A DNA stretch of 64,000 nt, taken from Hygrophila difformis (lineage: Eukaryota > Streptophyta > Magnoliopsida > Lamiales > Acanthaceae). Positions within the stretch are counted from its first letter, which is position 1. Every line of letters begins with the position of its first letter. Positions 1 to 11,250 of the stretch are shown here, piece after piece. The position numbers and the translations under genes were made by a program. The notes under the pieces were generated by a model. That model worked only from the letters and a program-made list of their open reading frames with translations. It had not been told where the DNA came from and made no database searches. Location: the NCBI GenBank assembly GCA_030278955.1, contig JAOANR010000006.1:53348915-53412914 (forward strand), given 5' to 3'.

Positions 1-218
1 TGCTGCTCAAAATATTTTTCTTATTGCTTCTAGTCTTTTCTTCATTCATCCGGATACATTATATAGAATGAATATTTAATGATATAATTATTTCAAGCCA
101 TTTTCCAATGTAAGTAGTCAAAGGAGACATCTAATTTATTTCTTGCACCCTCTCTTCTTTTGCCCTTTGTAGTTCTCTAGACATGACTAGGAAATTGCAA
201 ATTATTCAATTCTCAACA
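1..218 (-). repeat. 3' LTR of the Copia element (partial)
   Basis: Bases 1-218 align without mismatch to 4317-4534. The missing start should correspond to 4240-4316 of the other LTR, so the full LTR is 295 bp. The polypurine tract directly follows at 219. Confidence 0.95.
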
Positions 219-227
219 CCCCTCCTT
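219..227 (-). promoter_or_regulatory. Polypurine tract of the Copia element
   Basis: On the minus strand this reads AAGGAGGGG and ends directly at the TG of the 3' LTR. The gag-pol stop codon (226-228) overlaps it by two bases, so the coding region runs right up to the priming site. Confidence 0.85.
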
Positions 228-3200
228 AATTTGCAATTTTCAAAAGCTCTTTTGCTTCCTTGAATTTCACCTCAGTCACTGGCTTTGTCAGAAAATCAGT
301 CAACTGTTTGTTTGTGCTAACGAACTCCAGGACAATTTCTCTTTTGCTCACAATGTCGCGGATGAGATGATGACGCAGCTCAATGTGCTTCGATTTCGAA
401 TGAAAAACAGGATTCTTCGTCATGCAAATAGCTGACATATTATCACAATAGATCACAGTTGGTTCCTTTTGAATTTGATGAAGATCAACAAGTATCCTTC
501 TCAACCATACGGCTTCACTTGCAGCTTCACCAGCAGCAACATACTCCGCTTCGGCCGATGACTTTGCTACAGAATCTTGCTTTTTTGAACTCCAGGATAT
601 AACATTAGAACCAACACAAAATATATAACCTGAAGTGCTTTTCCTATCATCCAGCGAACCTGCCCAATCGCTATCCGTGAATCCCACCAATGTGAAATCA
701 CTCTCTTTGGCATATTTAACTCCAGTCAGCTTGCTTCCTTGGAGATATCTCAAAATCCTCTTTGCAGCAGCAAAATGTTTCTCACTTGGATTAGTCATGA
801 ATCTTGAAACTAAACTCACAGAATGAACAATGTCAGGCCTTGTATTGGTAAGATAAATGAGAGATCCTACAAGGCTTCTAAACATTGTGCTATCCACCTT
901 GTCTGCTCCATCATTAAGCATCAATTTTTCATTCGTTGCCATGGGAGTAGGAACTGGCTTGCAATTCTCCATATGGAACTTCTTGAGAAGATCATTAATG
1001 TACTTCTCTTGAGAAATAAAGATTTCTCCTTTGGCCTGCTTAACTTGAATCCCCAGAAAATATTTCATTGCTCCCAAATCTGTCATCTCAAAATCCATCA
1101 TCATCTTTTGCTTAAAATTTTCAATCATTTGTACTTGAGTTCCCATGTAAATGAGATCATCCACATAGATGCACACGACCAGGAAATCTGCCCCTTCTTT
1201 CTTCACATAAAGTGATGGTTCATTCGGACTTTGCTGCAGCCCATACTTGCAGAAATAAGAGTGAATTTTGTTGTTCCAAGCACGAGGTGCTTGCTTCAAT
1301 CCATAGAGTGCTTTTCGAAGGTGATAAACCTTATCTTCCATTCCTTCCACCTTGAACCCCAATGGTTGTTCAACATATACTTCTTCATCAAGATCACCAT
1401 TGAGAAAAGCAGATTTGACATCCAACTGAAAAACTTGAAGTTCAAGTTGAGCAGCAAGAGCAAGAACAAGTCGAACGGTTTCCATCCTTACAACTGGTGC
1501 GAACGTTTCAGTGAAATCAATTCCGGGCTGTTGGGAATAGCCTTTTGCAACAAGCCTCGCCTTATTTTTCTGAATGCTTCCATCTTCATTGAATTTCGTC
1601 TTGAAAATCCACTTCAACCCAACAACAGCTTTGTCCTTAGGAAGCTCCACCAATTCCCAAGTTTTATTTTTCTCAATCATATGAATTTCTTCCTGCATCG
1701 CCTTTCTCCAAACTTCATCTTTTGCAGCATCTTCATAATTCTTAGGCTCACAAGTGAAAAATGCAAAATCACAATTCTCATAAATTTCCTGCAATGGACG
1801 TGTTTTTCGTACGGGAGATTCCGAATCCATATCCATTTCGGATGGAGTCACTCCAGATCGTTGTGAAGTTGATTCTTGTAGCTGCTCACCATTGCCTGTA
1901 AGAATTTCTCTTGTGTCTGAAGAGTGTGAAGCATCCTTCATCCAATTCCACATTGCCATTTCATCAAAAATTACATCTCTTGATGTAACAAGCTTTCTGG
2001 ACAGGGGATCATATAGACGATACCCCTTTGATTCATCACTATACCCAATAAAGATAAGTTTTTTACTTTTCTCATCAAACTTATCTTTATTTTGAAATGA
2101 GATATGTGCGTAGGCAACACATCCAAAGATCCTCAAATGCTCCACCACAGGTTTCTTCTTATGCCATGCTTCAAACGGGGTTCGATTCCGGACAGCTTTC
2201 GTAGGACATCTATTCAAGAGATAGACAGCTGTATGCACTGCCTCGGCCCAAAATTCTTTGGGAAGCTCTTTGCCAAGAACCATGCTTCTTGCCATCTCCA
2301 CAACGGTTCGGTTCTTTCTTTCGGCCACTCCATTTTGTTGAGGACTTCTACTAACAGTAAGTTGTCGTTGAATTCCATTTTCTTTGCAGTAATCCATGAA
2401 TGGGGTATAGATAAACTCTCCTCCACGGTCTGTTCGAAGAGTTTTAATTTTGCAGCCACTTTGATTCTCCACAAGAGCCTTGAATTTAAGGAATGCAGAG
2501 AATGCTTCTGATTTTGCTTCAAGAAAATAAACCCACATCATTCTACTGTAATCATCAATAAATAAAATAAAATACCTCTTGTTTCCAAGAGAGTGGGTTC
2601 TCGAAGGTCCCCAAATGTCTGCGTGAACCAGCTCCAAAAGTGCCTTTGCTCTCCAGGTAGTTTTCGGAAAGGGAAGCCTGTGCATTTTTCCATAAATACA
2701 TCCTTCACAGATTTTAGTTTCTGCAACAACCTCAGGAAGTCCAATAACCATGCCTTTTTGCTTGAGAAGATGAAGCCCCTTGCTGTGAAGATGCCCATAT
2801 CTCAAATGCCACAGTTGAGATTGACCAATGCTTTCTCCTCGACACGCTACTTGTTGTCCAGGCGGCATAATTATTGGAAATACTCTATTTGAGCTCATTT
2901 GAATAGAAGCCACGACGGACTTGCTTTTCTTGTCAAAAATACAGCACTTTTCTTCATCAAATGAAACTGAATATCCTTTTTGCAATAGCTGTCCAACACT
3001 AAGAAGATTGCTCGTCAAGTTGGGAACATAGAGAACATCTTCAATGCGTTTCTCAGCCCCTCCTTTTGTTTGTATTACAACAGTCCCCTTTCCTTCAGTT
3101 TTGTGGAGCTGCCCATCACCAAGTTTAACCTCCGAAGTGAAACTTCGATCAAGTTCAACAAATATGGTTTTGTCCCCTGACATATGACTGCTGCACCCAC

Positions 3201-4215
3201 TATCAACATACCATAAATTTGGAGATTGATGCTGAACTGTCATGCAGGAGAAGAGTTTATCTCCTTCTTCCTTTGTGAATTTTGCATCTTCATTTTGTGG
3301 ATTGTCTTTGTACCAACAATCTCGTTCCGAATGGCTTGCATTTCTACACTTCTTGCATTTGAATCGGCAATCCTTTGTATCATGATTTGTCTTCTTACAA
3401 ATTCGGCAGAACTTTTCAGAATTTGTTGCTTGTGAACTTGTGTTTCTTCCTTCACCTCTGAATCTGAAATTAGGACCTCTTCCTCGGCCTCTTTTGTGAA
3501 AATTAACACCTCTTTGGTTGTGAGTCGAGATGTTGGCTTCCTGCGTTTTTGGATTCGCATCGACCTTTGATTGGAAAGCACTCTCAACCGTCTTTTCGGA
3601 ATGCCTTGCGATCCTTCTTTCATGCGCCTTTAAAGATCCCATCAACTCCTGGATATCCATTGTTGTAATATCCTTTGTTTCTTCAATTATGGAAACCATT
3701 GAATCAAACTTTGCAGGCAAGCTTACAAGGATCTTCTCAACAATTCGTCCATCACTAATTTGTTCTCCATAAATCCTCATCTTGTTTACAATATTAGTGA
3801 TTTTTGTATAATACTCCTGGACACCTTCTGCTTCACCCATCTTCAAGTTCTCCAGCTCTCTCCATAGTGTTTGAAGAGTAACATTCTTCACCTTGATATT
3901 CCCTTGGAACTCTTTTTGTAAAATCTCCCAGGCTTCCTTGGCAAAGTTTGCACCCATAATACGTGAGAAAATATCCGCACTCACTCCTTGTTGAATAAAA
4001 GAGAGTGCCTTTGCATCAGATTTCCGATGATCCTTGAGAGCCTTCAATTGATTGTTGGTAAGCCCTTCTTCGCTTTCCGGTTCTGTGTATCCTTCCTCAA
4101 CATACTCCCAAAGGTCGTGTGACCGAAATATGGTCTTCATTTTCACGGACCAGTGGTCGTAATGTTCACCAGAAAATATTGGAACCGCAGCTGCATCACT
4201 GGGACGATTGGCCAT
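226..4215 (-). CDS. Copia gag-pol polyprotein, intact (1,329 aa)
   Basis: This polyprotein supplies capsid, protease, integrase, reverse transcriptase and RNase H for retrotransposition. I chose the ATG at 4215 (MANRPSDAAAV) because the longer open frame, to 4365, runs back through the primer binding site into the LTR. Visible in order: UBN2-type gag (about 1-210); two CCHC zinc knuckles (270-283 and 287-300); protease motif WYVDSG with the active Asp near 338; HHCC pre-integrase region (470-506); integrase with Asp533, Asp596 and Glu632, where the last two have the standard 35-residue spacing; RT with YVDD at 1017-1020; and RNase H with TDSDWAG and the SSAEAEY region near the C-terminus. No stop, frameshift or lost catalytic residue was seen. 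The length is normal for plant Copia, so it could be autonomous. Confidence 0.95.
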   Translation of the reverse strand: MANRPSDAAAVPIFSGEHYDHWSVKMKTIFRSHDLWEYVEEGYTEPESEEGLTNNQLKALKDHRKSDAKALSFIQQGVSADIFSRIMGANFAKEAWEILQKEFQGNIKVKNVTLQTLWRELENLKMGEAEGVQEYYTKITNIVNKMRIYGEQISDGRIVEKILVSLPAKFDSMVSIIEETKDITTMDIQELMGSLKAHERRIARHSEKTVESAFQSKVDANPKTQEANISTHNQRGVNFHKRGRGRGPNFRFRGEGRNTSSQATNSEKFCRICKKTNHDTKDCRFKCKKCRNASHSERDCWYKDNPQNEDAKFTKEEGDKLFSCMTVQHQSPNLWYVDSGCSSHMSGDKTIFVELDRSFTSEVKLGDGQLHKTEGKGTVVIQTKGGAEKRIEDVLYVPNLTSNLLSVGQLLQKGYSVSFDEEKCCIFDKKSKSVVASIQMSSNRVFPIIMPPGQQVACRGESIGQSQLWHLRYGHLHSKGLHLLKQKGMVIGLPEVVAETKICEGCIYGKMHRLPFPKTTWRAKALLELVHADIWGPSRTHSLGNKRYFILFIDDYSRMMWVYFLEAKSEAFSAFLKFKALVENQSGCKIKTLRTDRGGEFIYTPFMDYCKENGIQRQLTVSRSPQQNGVAERKNRTVVEMARSMVLGKELPKEFWAEAVHTAVYLLNRCPTKAVRNRTPFEAWHKKKPVVEHLRIFGCVAYAHISFQNKDKFDEKSKKLIFIGYSDESKGYRLYDPLSRKLVTSRDVIFDEMAMWNWMKDASHSSDTREILTGNGEQLQESTSQRSGVTPSEMDMDSESPVRKTRPLQEIYENCDFAFFTCEPKNYEDAAKDEVWRKAMQEEIHMIEKNKTWELVELPKDKAVVGLKWIFKTKFNEDGSIQKNKARLVAKGYSQQPGIDFTETFAPVVRMETVRLVLALAAQLELQVFQLDVKSAFLNGDLDEEVYVEQPLGFKVEGMEDKVYHLRKALYGLKQAPRAWNNKIHSYFCKYGLQQSPNEPSLYVKKEGADFLVVCIYVDDLIYMGTQVQMIENFKQKMMMDFEMTDLGAMKYFLGIQVKQAKGEIFISQEKYINDLLKKFHMENCKPVPTPMATNEKLMLNDGADKVDSTMFRSLVGSLIYLTNTRPDIVHSVSLVSRFMTNPSEKHFAAAKRILRYLQGSKLTGVKYAKESDFTLVGFTDSDWAGSLDDRKSTSGYIFCVGSNVISWSSKKQDSVAKSSAEAEYVAAGEAASEAVWLRRILVDLHQIQKEPTVIYCDNMSAICMTKNPVFHSKSKHIELRHHLIRDIVSKREIVLEFVSTNKQLTDFLTKPVTEVKFKEAKELLKIAN

Positions 4216-4222
4216 CGAACTA

Positions 4223-4234
4223 GCTTTGATACCA
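4223..4234 (-). promoter_or_regulatory. Primer binding site, initiator tRNA-Met type
   Basis: The minus strand reads TGGTATCAAAGC, five bases inside the 5' LTR end. It differs at one position from the usual TGGTATCAGAGC. It fixes the inner edge of the LTR at 4240. Confidence 0.85.
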
Positions 4235-4239
4235 CAATT

Positions 4240-4534
4240 TGTTGGGGTTTTTGGATATTGAAATTGATTGAAACAACAAAAGAAAAAATATGAATAAGAG
4301 TAGAGGGCAAATGAGCTGCTGCTCAAAATATTTTTCTTATTGCTTCTAGTCTTTTCTTCATTCATCCGGATACATTATATAGAATGAATATTTAATGATA
4401 TAATTATTTCAAGCCATTTTCCAATGTAAGTAGTCAAAGGAGACATCTAATTTATTTCTTGCACCCTCTCTTCTTTTGCCCTTTGTAGTTCTCTAGACAT
4501 GACTAGGAAATTGCAAATTATTCAATTCTCAACA
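4240..4534 (-). repeat. 5' LTR of the Copia element (295 bp)
   Basis: Bounded by TGTTGGGG at the left and TCTCAACA at the right on the plus strand. A TATA-like TCTATATAATG lies on the minus strand near 4374-4384 and is a plausible promoter for the element. Much of the sequence is repeated at 1-218. Confidence 0.92.
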
Positions 4535-5199
4535 AAAATTACCTGATGAGTTTTGCTCTTGTAATTTCGTTTTCTTTTTTCTTTCTTTTCTTTGGCAGGT
4601 CTTGGTGTGTTGAATATGAATTTGTGTCAAGCTTTAACGCCCAGCCCAACGTGCATACATGTGGTATTTTTCCACTACTCTATATGATGTTTTTTCGGGG
4701 GCACGTCTCGTACAGATTGATTAATTGAGATGAGTAAATTGCAAGTACTTGATGCACTGCGTTCAAAGTTTTCTGCTATTGTTGTATTTCACCCAACCAA
4801 CCTTCGGCTCGAGTATGTGAAGGTTCTAGCTGGCCTACTTGATGCAATAGGTGTCCATGTGGCGGAGGATGCTGTACCGATTGTAGTTGCGACTTCTGTG
4901 GAGAACGACTGTGCTGCAGGCCGTGGTAAACATAAGGCAAAACGTGTGGTGAAGTAGTGTGATGGATTGTACTTTGAAATGGGCTTCTTAAATCCCCTTA
5001 CATAATTATGTTTTGGAGTAATTCAACTTACATATTTTATGTAGCATTTTATTTTGGGTTTTTGGTGTATACTTTGTCATCAATGTTTTAGTTTGTGCTA
5101 TGGTGTATTGGCCACTGTCGAAGACTTCCGATGCGATAGTCTGGAGTTAAGATTTTAGCTTCATAACTTATGGTGGAATTTTTAAATTTTTGGGTTAAT

Positions 5200-5550
5200 G
5201 TTATGTGCTAATGGTTTGTATAATTAGTGCTAACTGAATGTTTAATTAGTGCTATACAAAACTTTGTGCCTATTCAATGTAATGTGTAAACAGTGTTATG
5301 TGCTATTTTACTATACTAGCTGTGTTGTGTGCTAATTGAATGCATAGACAGTGATATGTGCTAAGTGAATATGTAATTTGTGATAAAACAATTTTTTGTT
5401 GATTTAATGTGTAATTAATGCTAAAATAATGATACATGCTAGTTAATTGTGTAATTTGTGCTAATATAATGCTATATGCTAGTTTAATATGTAATTAGTG
5501 CTAAAGTAATGCTCTGTGCCAGTTTAATAAGTCATTAGTGCTGAATTGTG
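5200..5550. repeat. Degenerate tandem repeat, roughly 40-bp unit
   Basis: Phrases such as TAATTAGTGCTAA, ATGCTATATGCTAG and TTTAATATGTAAT recur about eight to nine times with drift. The block is AT-rich and non-coding. No family was recognised. Confidence 0.65.
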
Positions 5551-6385
5551 GCAAATGGGTATTGCTTCAGTATATCTAATTCCAAGTTGATGTTTATAGG
5601 TTAAAGTTATTATTCAGTTCGTACATTTTTCCTACCAAATCATTTTGCCACATATTTCAGCATCACCGCCATAATTTACCACTGATGTTTGGACCATTGA
5701 GGCATGATGGGATTTCATACAATGCACAACATGGAACCGTGCATTTGTGAAGTTTAATAAACTAAGTATCTTCTGCCACATTGTATGGCAAGTTAATGCA
5801 AGAGCATCAATGGACACCGTCTCGATAGGGCTATTTACAACCCAATTTGAAACCTAGACAAATCTCGATGGGGCTAACATCTCTATGACGACGGAGAGAG
5901 TTTCCCGTGTCAAGTCAGAAACGGCCTAAGACGGTGATGATACCGGATAGTGCAATCCCAAAATTAGATTTTTTTTTGTAATTAATGGTAAAAGACGGTA
6001 ATGAATTCTCTAAAGGTTTCATTGAATTATGGCAGTATTAAATATTACCAGAACAATCATTTCATCATCATGGAAACTAAATCTGACGTTTCCAAAATTA
6101 ATTGTGGCTCATTATTACAAATGTTTGCACCACATGTCCGTTTAGCACACCTTGAACTCCGCACTAGAACATTCTGCACGAACTTAAAATTGCCCATTCT
6201 ACATGCTAACAGGACTTAGTTAAGCAAATATAGTATGAATTACTGCTAAGAGTATCCCTACATATATACATACCTAGCTCAGATATTTAAATTTCTACCC
6301 TGATTAAACTTTAGAAATTCCAAAATATCAACATTGAATGAATTCTGCCATTCAAATAGTAAAAATATCCAAATGCTGTCAAATT

Positions 6386-6388
<3 letters not shown>

Positions 6389-6419
<31 letters not shown>
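6389..6419. repeat. (AT)n microsatellite
   Basis: About 15 AT units lie directly beside the 3' end of the candidate Helitron. Helitrons insert between A and T, so this run could have been the target. Confidence 0.95.
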
Positions 6420-6420
<1 letters not shown>

Positions 6421-6449
6421 TAGTGGGCGAAGCTGTGCAAATGCACAGC
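6420..6449 (-). other. Helitron 3' terminus: hairpin and CTAG
   Basis: Inverted arms GCTGTGC (6432-6438) and GCACAGC (6443-6449) pair perfectly around AAAT. The hairpin lies eight bases from CTAG (6420-6423). This spacing is typical of the Helitron termination signal. Confidence 0.75.
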
Positions 6450-7754
6450 ATATTGAGTGTATACAATGGCCCATGGAGGAAGATGAAACAGCTGTAGGTA
6501 AGTGTACGTGGTTTCTTTATATGATACTCCACTTACTATGTTCAAAGAAGTTTAATAATATTTAATTTATAAGGCAAGTAGGTAGTGTTGAAGAAGCCAA
6601 AATCAAACAATATAAAATTTATTTAGAGTTGAAATTTCCTAACACTTGCAAAGCAACAGAAACAAATGCTGAATACATGGATTTAATAACAATGGGGAGC
6701 CAGGGGAAGAAGTAGCATGGTGGGATACAAGCACATATCCGAAGTAGCATGGTGTAATTTACTTGAAATGCACTGTGTTTTGATTTTAGAGATTAGTTTG
6801 CATAGTAATTACTATTTAAGTATTTATTGAATAGCTTTAATTCAACTTTTTAACACAATTATATAAGATAAAATATAGAAAAGTGAGATCTTGTTGGATT
6901 CGTCTAATCGCATAGATTTAGAATATTAAATTTTTATAATTTTTACTTCTATACAATTGAGATATTAAGCATTAAAAATGTGTATTGGATTGCATGAAAA
7001 CATGAAGTGTAACCTTTAAAAAAAACGGAGGGAGTATTTGGTTAAATAAATTGCATTGGAAAATTAGTTTTCACTTATAGGTGATTGATAAAATAACTTA
7101 TCAGTCCTACTTATTTGAACATGATCCTCTTAACAAATCTCTCATGTTGTCTTTCCTATGTAGGGTACAGAAACCATAATTAAAGAAATCTGAAACATTA
7201 TTGTATCAAATGCAGCAAGAGACACCTTCATACGTCACAAGGGCATGAAACAAAGAGTAAGTTAATTGCACACTTAATTTAAATTAAACACTTTCTAGTA
7301 AAAGCACGTAGCCACGGGCAGAATTCATCACCTGCCAAATTCAGTAGGTTAACTTTCACCGGACAACCCAAAAGAGCGAACCTGACTGAAGGAAAACCTT
7401 TTCAAACTTAATCAGCTGTAATCAATACGGAAGGAAAAAAAAAATGGAGGAGCTTACCTGAAATATTCTAATGTCAAAAGCTAAGTAATCTCTTCAGAAA
7501 GCTCCTCATTAACAGATGCAAACAGTTCATGATCATGTAAAAGAATGTCAACAATGTCAACAGGTTTCGAACAAATATGGCTACAAATAAAGGACAACAC
7601 AGATTTTAAATTTTGTCAATGTAAATCCATTTCGACTTTACAACCTCTCGTTGCCGGCATATCAACAACTAATAAATTTTGTTTCCGGCATACCAACAAA
7701 ATATACAAGCAACATCGCAAACAGTGACCACTAATTCAGATCAAAGAAGAACCT
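6450..7754. other. Helitron interior, no gene recognised
   Basis: AT-rich sequence with no convincing frame, RNA gene or repeat. The only open frames are short and low in complexity. Confidence 0.5.
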
Positions 7755-8262
7755 TAAACGTTCTTTAGCAACCATGGCTTCATGAAGTCTTGTGGAAGAA
7801 CCACTTGGCATCCATATCCTGGTTGAGGTGGTCTTGGTGTTGGATGTGTAGCAGGTGGAGTGAATATTGTAACAGGATTTGGTAGCGCTGACGAAATTGT
7901 ATGCCAGATCGCTGCAATCAACATTGCGTAACAGTAATTGAAATTATAGTGGCCAAAATAACCCAACCCCAATCCACACACACACAAGGCAAAGTTTATC
8001 AGAATCACAATTAGCTTTTCATAACATTGTATGAAACCATAAAACAAAAGAACTCAGCGGGCAAACATATGAGCCCAACAAGATTATTAGAAAGACGGTA
8101 ATTCATGCCCAAAGGAGGTAAGGGAAAAACAAGAATTTACCTGTAAATCCTCCTACACCATATAATACCGAGGATATCTTCTTCCAGCTCCACCATATGC
8201 CTCATTCCAAGAGCCAAGCAGCCAAGCAGGACTAAAACTTTATCCTTCCCATGTACATCAGT
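7755..8262 (-). pseudogene. Two exon-like pieces of an unidentified gene
   Basis: On the minus strand an exon-like stretch at 8262-8141 is preceded by TTTCAG and followed by GTAAAT. Another at 7913-7755 is preceded by TTGATTGCAG and ends at TAA. The second encodes a proline-rich stretch (ATHPTPRPPQPGYGC) and ends MKPWLLKNV. The first includes DVHGKDKVLVLLG. I do not recognise the family. Clean splice borders and the direction shared with the KASII and NOP14 pieces suggest another captured fragment, possibly the 3' end of a small gene whose 5' leader lies near 11050-11250. Confidence 0.35.
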
Positions 8263-11098
8263 CTGAAAGAGAATTGAAGAACCTATTGATTATGCGCTAT
8301 ATAAATTCATTGGTTGCTTAACATGACGATATTGTCTCGACCTTGAATTCTTAAGCCATGCAAAATTACTATTTGTTATATTTTAATTGTACAGATGAAA
8401 CATCTAATTTGCAAAATTCCTATCGGTCAATCTTAATATATCAATTTACGCAACCTGAAATGCAAAAAAGAGGTACCAAGCATAAAGTGCTATCATAATC
8501 ATACCATGTGCTTGAGGTCTCTTTCTAGTTTAACAGAGACTGATATCCCTCACGGCCTCCCCAGAAAACAAAATTTTCTCCACTAAGATGTTGGTAACCC
8601 AGTGGCACAAAATTCAATGAATTTCATATAACACAATCTTAATATAAAGTTTTTTTTTTCTTGATCATACCTGTTTACACGCAGGGATGAACTGAATGAT
8701 AGCAAATCTCTGATTTCCAAATAGTGAATATTCCCTTGTTTTTGATAAGTTTATTTATCCATCTCCGTGGAAACGTTCACAATTTGGAATCATCTGCAGC
8801 ATGATACACAGGGAAAAACATCTGGGATTATTACAATTGAAGAAAAATTATTCCTTGACCCCAAGAGAATTACTAATCCAACCTTGCAATGGTCATGATG
8901 AGGTATATGAAAATTAGGTGCCGCTAAGAATTTATGGTATTTTGTAATCAAAGATATTCATTATTTTGATAGAATAGCCATAAAATCATAGAATATGCGG
9001 AATCTTTCTGATATTCAGAACATACAAGTTATGTATATAAATGGTAGTAGGTGTATGTCTGTAGCTAATACACATAGAGCGGCCAAAGTTTCTCAACAAA
9101 ACCTTCAAAGGAAAAAAAAATATATAAGATTAAAAAAAACAGAATCTGGAAAATTGCAGTAGTACTACTTCATTTTGTTAATTAGAAAAACTCTCGAGGT
9201 TTGAAATTTAAATCTATTCCTATTCTTACATTGGTTTCAATTGATTGAATAGTCATGTTCTCAAGTGCCAGAGTTCAAAGTACATCTTGATTTTGAGACC
9301 CAACCACCCAAACGGACGAACCTACGAAAATATATTTCTTCCGAAAATATTTCAGAGTACAAGAGAATCTTAAATGTGATCATTCTTCCATGCCTTAATG
9401 AAAAATAATCTTAATTTTTTCTTTTTAAAATTTGCTAAACCCTAAACCCTATGAATGTCTGTTGAATTAGCACTTATTCCTTATATTTGATTTCTAGAAT
9501 TTTGTATACTTTGAGTTTTAGAATTCAACATATTTTCAGATAAATGCTTCAATATAATCTCAATAGAGATTTAATAGCTACAACTTATATGGCCACAGAA
9601 ACAGAGAACATCATTGAACAATTATCAAAATTCGAAGTGTTAATTTAAACTCATGTGCCTCGTTTTCTTTCTAGCAAAATTCAATTTTCAACGGAAAGTG
9701 TCATTAAGAATATTAATTCAAGCAAAAAGATGACAAGCAAGAGTGACCATATCAACTGTCAAGTTGCATTTTATAGAAAAACAGATGTTCATGCCAAAGC
9801 CAAACACACCTCCTTAGTTCTAAGAAGCCAATTTCATCCAAAATGCTGATAAAAGATCTTCAACATTATAATAAATCTCCTAACAGTTGCATTAAGAATA
9901 CACACCCTCGCAGTAACATGAACGAAAGAAAGTAAAATAATTCCAACAGCTAAAAGACAAAACCACAGAGTAACTAACAAGCATGAAACCCCAGTAGAAC
10001 AGAATTCCTATTAAGGCGCACAACAAAGAACAAAACATTACGATTAAAAAACCACAGACTACAGAACATCAAAACCCCAGTATAGAATTAACCTCACCTT
10101 ATGATCAATTACCCACAACAGTCAGCAAGATCATCAAATGATCAAACAAGTCTCCAGTTCCAAATCACCTCCCCGCATTAAAAACTGGTCCAATCCACAT
10201 ACATAAATCAAAAATCACAATCCCACCAGCATGAGAAATCTAACATGAGAAATAGATGAACCAACCTACTAATGCAATATCCAAATTACATAGACAAATT
10301 GTAATTCTCAGATATGATAATATTACTACCAAATCAGTGTTATTATTTATTTATTCAGTTCGGAGACTCATTGAGCACGACAATGTTACAAAACATAGAA
10401 CCATGGAACTAAATCAGAAATCAAAAGCACAATTGACCAAACCAATTCAAACTGAAGCACTGTTCTTACCCACAATCTGAAGATCTTTCTCCGATTCCAG
10501 AAAGAAGCAGGAACACAGAAGATCCCAAACAAGAACCAGAAACAAACCTAAAATCCCCAAATTGAAGATTAAAGCGCATACTCAAAAAACTGAATTAAGG
10601 GGAAAAAAATCCACAGAATTAAAAAACGATTAATTAAGCTAAAATTACAAGGAAAGAAAAAATGCTATTGCAACAAGAACTTGGATGAACCTGAGCAGAA
10701 GCCATCGCGGAGATCACAGAGAACATAGCAGCAATGTGAACACAAGTATTTCCGTACTTGTATACCTGCTTCAATTAAAACAAAAAGATTGGATCCTAAA
10801 CCATAAAAAATAATCTCATTTAAAAGGGGTATAAAAAATCCAAATAAAACCAACAGAAAATGAAATATGAACAAGAATTATTGGTCAAAACAGTCATGCC
10901 AGGATGGTCATGAAGCTGAAAGCAAATACACCGAGCAAGAAAACCCGAACTCCCAAGATTCCCCCTATTCAAATATTCCACAGTAGCAACCAATGGGCAA
11001 ATAGCTGTAAAAATTACAACGAAAGCAAATGGAAAATTATACCTGTACCTCGACCGAAACCTTGAGACGAATAAGTGTTGTAACGGAAATTAGGGCTG
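8263..11098. other. Helitron interior, intron-like AT-rich DNA
   Basis: No recognisable coding sequence over most of this stretch. A possible minus-strand exon lies near 10680-10785 (after an AG at about 10787; reading includes AAMFSVISAMASAQ) but could not be assigned. The region has the base composition of plant introns. Confidence 0.35.
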
Positions 11099-11250
11099 CG
11101 CTGCGAAAGGAAGCGGGGAGCCGAGGTGCGAATCTAGTTTGAAGAAATAAAGGGGCGTACCCACACGGCATTCGACCGGCAGAGACAGTAGAGTACGAAC
11201 ATCAAAGGAAGCGGGGAGCTGAGCTACGAATGTAGATTGAAGAGGAGAAG
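11099..11250 (-). repeat. Duplicated leader-like segment, about 98-bp period
   Basis: AAAGGAAGCGGGGAGC, followed by a CGAAT..AG.TTGAAGA pattern, occurs near 11104-11145 and again near 11202-11245 with several differences. GC content is higher than the surroundings, as in a 5' untranslated region read on the minus strand. Confidence 0.55.

Larger units (their letters stand above)
1..4534 (-). mobile_element. Full-length Copia LTR retrotransposon (3' LTR cut by window edge)
   Basis: On the minus strand the order is 5' LTR (4240-4534), tRNA-Met-type primer binding site (4223-4234), one long gag-pol frame (226-4215), polypurine tract (219-227) and 3' LTR (1-218). The visible 218 bases of the 3' LTR match the 5' LTR without a single difference. 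The domain order protease, integrase, RT, RNase H is diagnostic of Copia. The LTR ends form a short inverted repeat, TGTTG/CAACA. A 5-bp target duplication cannot be tested because about 77 bases of the 3' LTR and its flank lie outside the window; the right flank is AAAAT. The protein resembles the Tork/TNT1 group, but the clade is not certain. Intact parts and identical LTRs indicate a recent insertion. Confidence 0.95.
4535..6419. other. Flanking DNA with no recognised gene
   Basis: The first 80 bases hold a pyrimidine-rich tract ending in a good splice acceptor (TTTGGCAG near 4598), so the Copia may have landed in an intron. A short ATG frame at 4730-4957 (75 codons, starting MSKLQVLDALRSKF) matches nothing I recognise and may be chance. 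The rest is AT-rich, with a degenerate repeat block (5200-5550) and an (AT)n run at the right edge. Confidence 0.4.

Noticed and set aside
635..3772. Several plus-strand frames of 60-211 codons opposite the Copia gag-pol
   Set aside because: They are antisense shadows of a strong coding frame and have no domain of their own.
6311..6565. Frames with runs of Ile-Tyr at the (AT)n repeat
   Set aside because: They are created by the microsatellite and lack any other coding feature.
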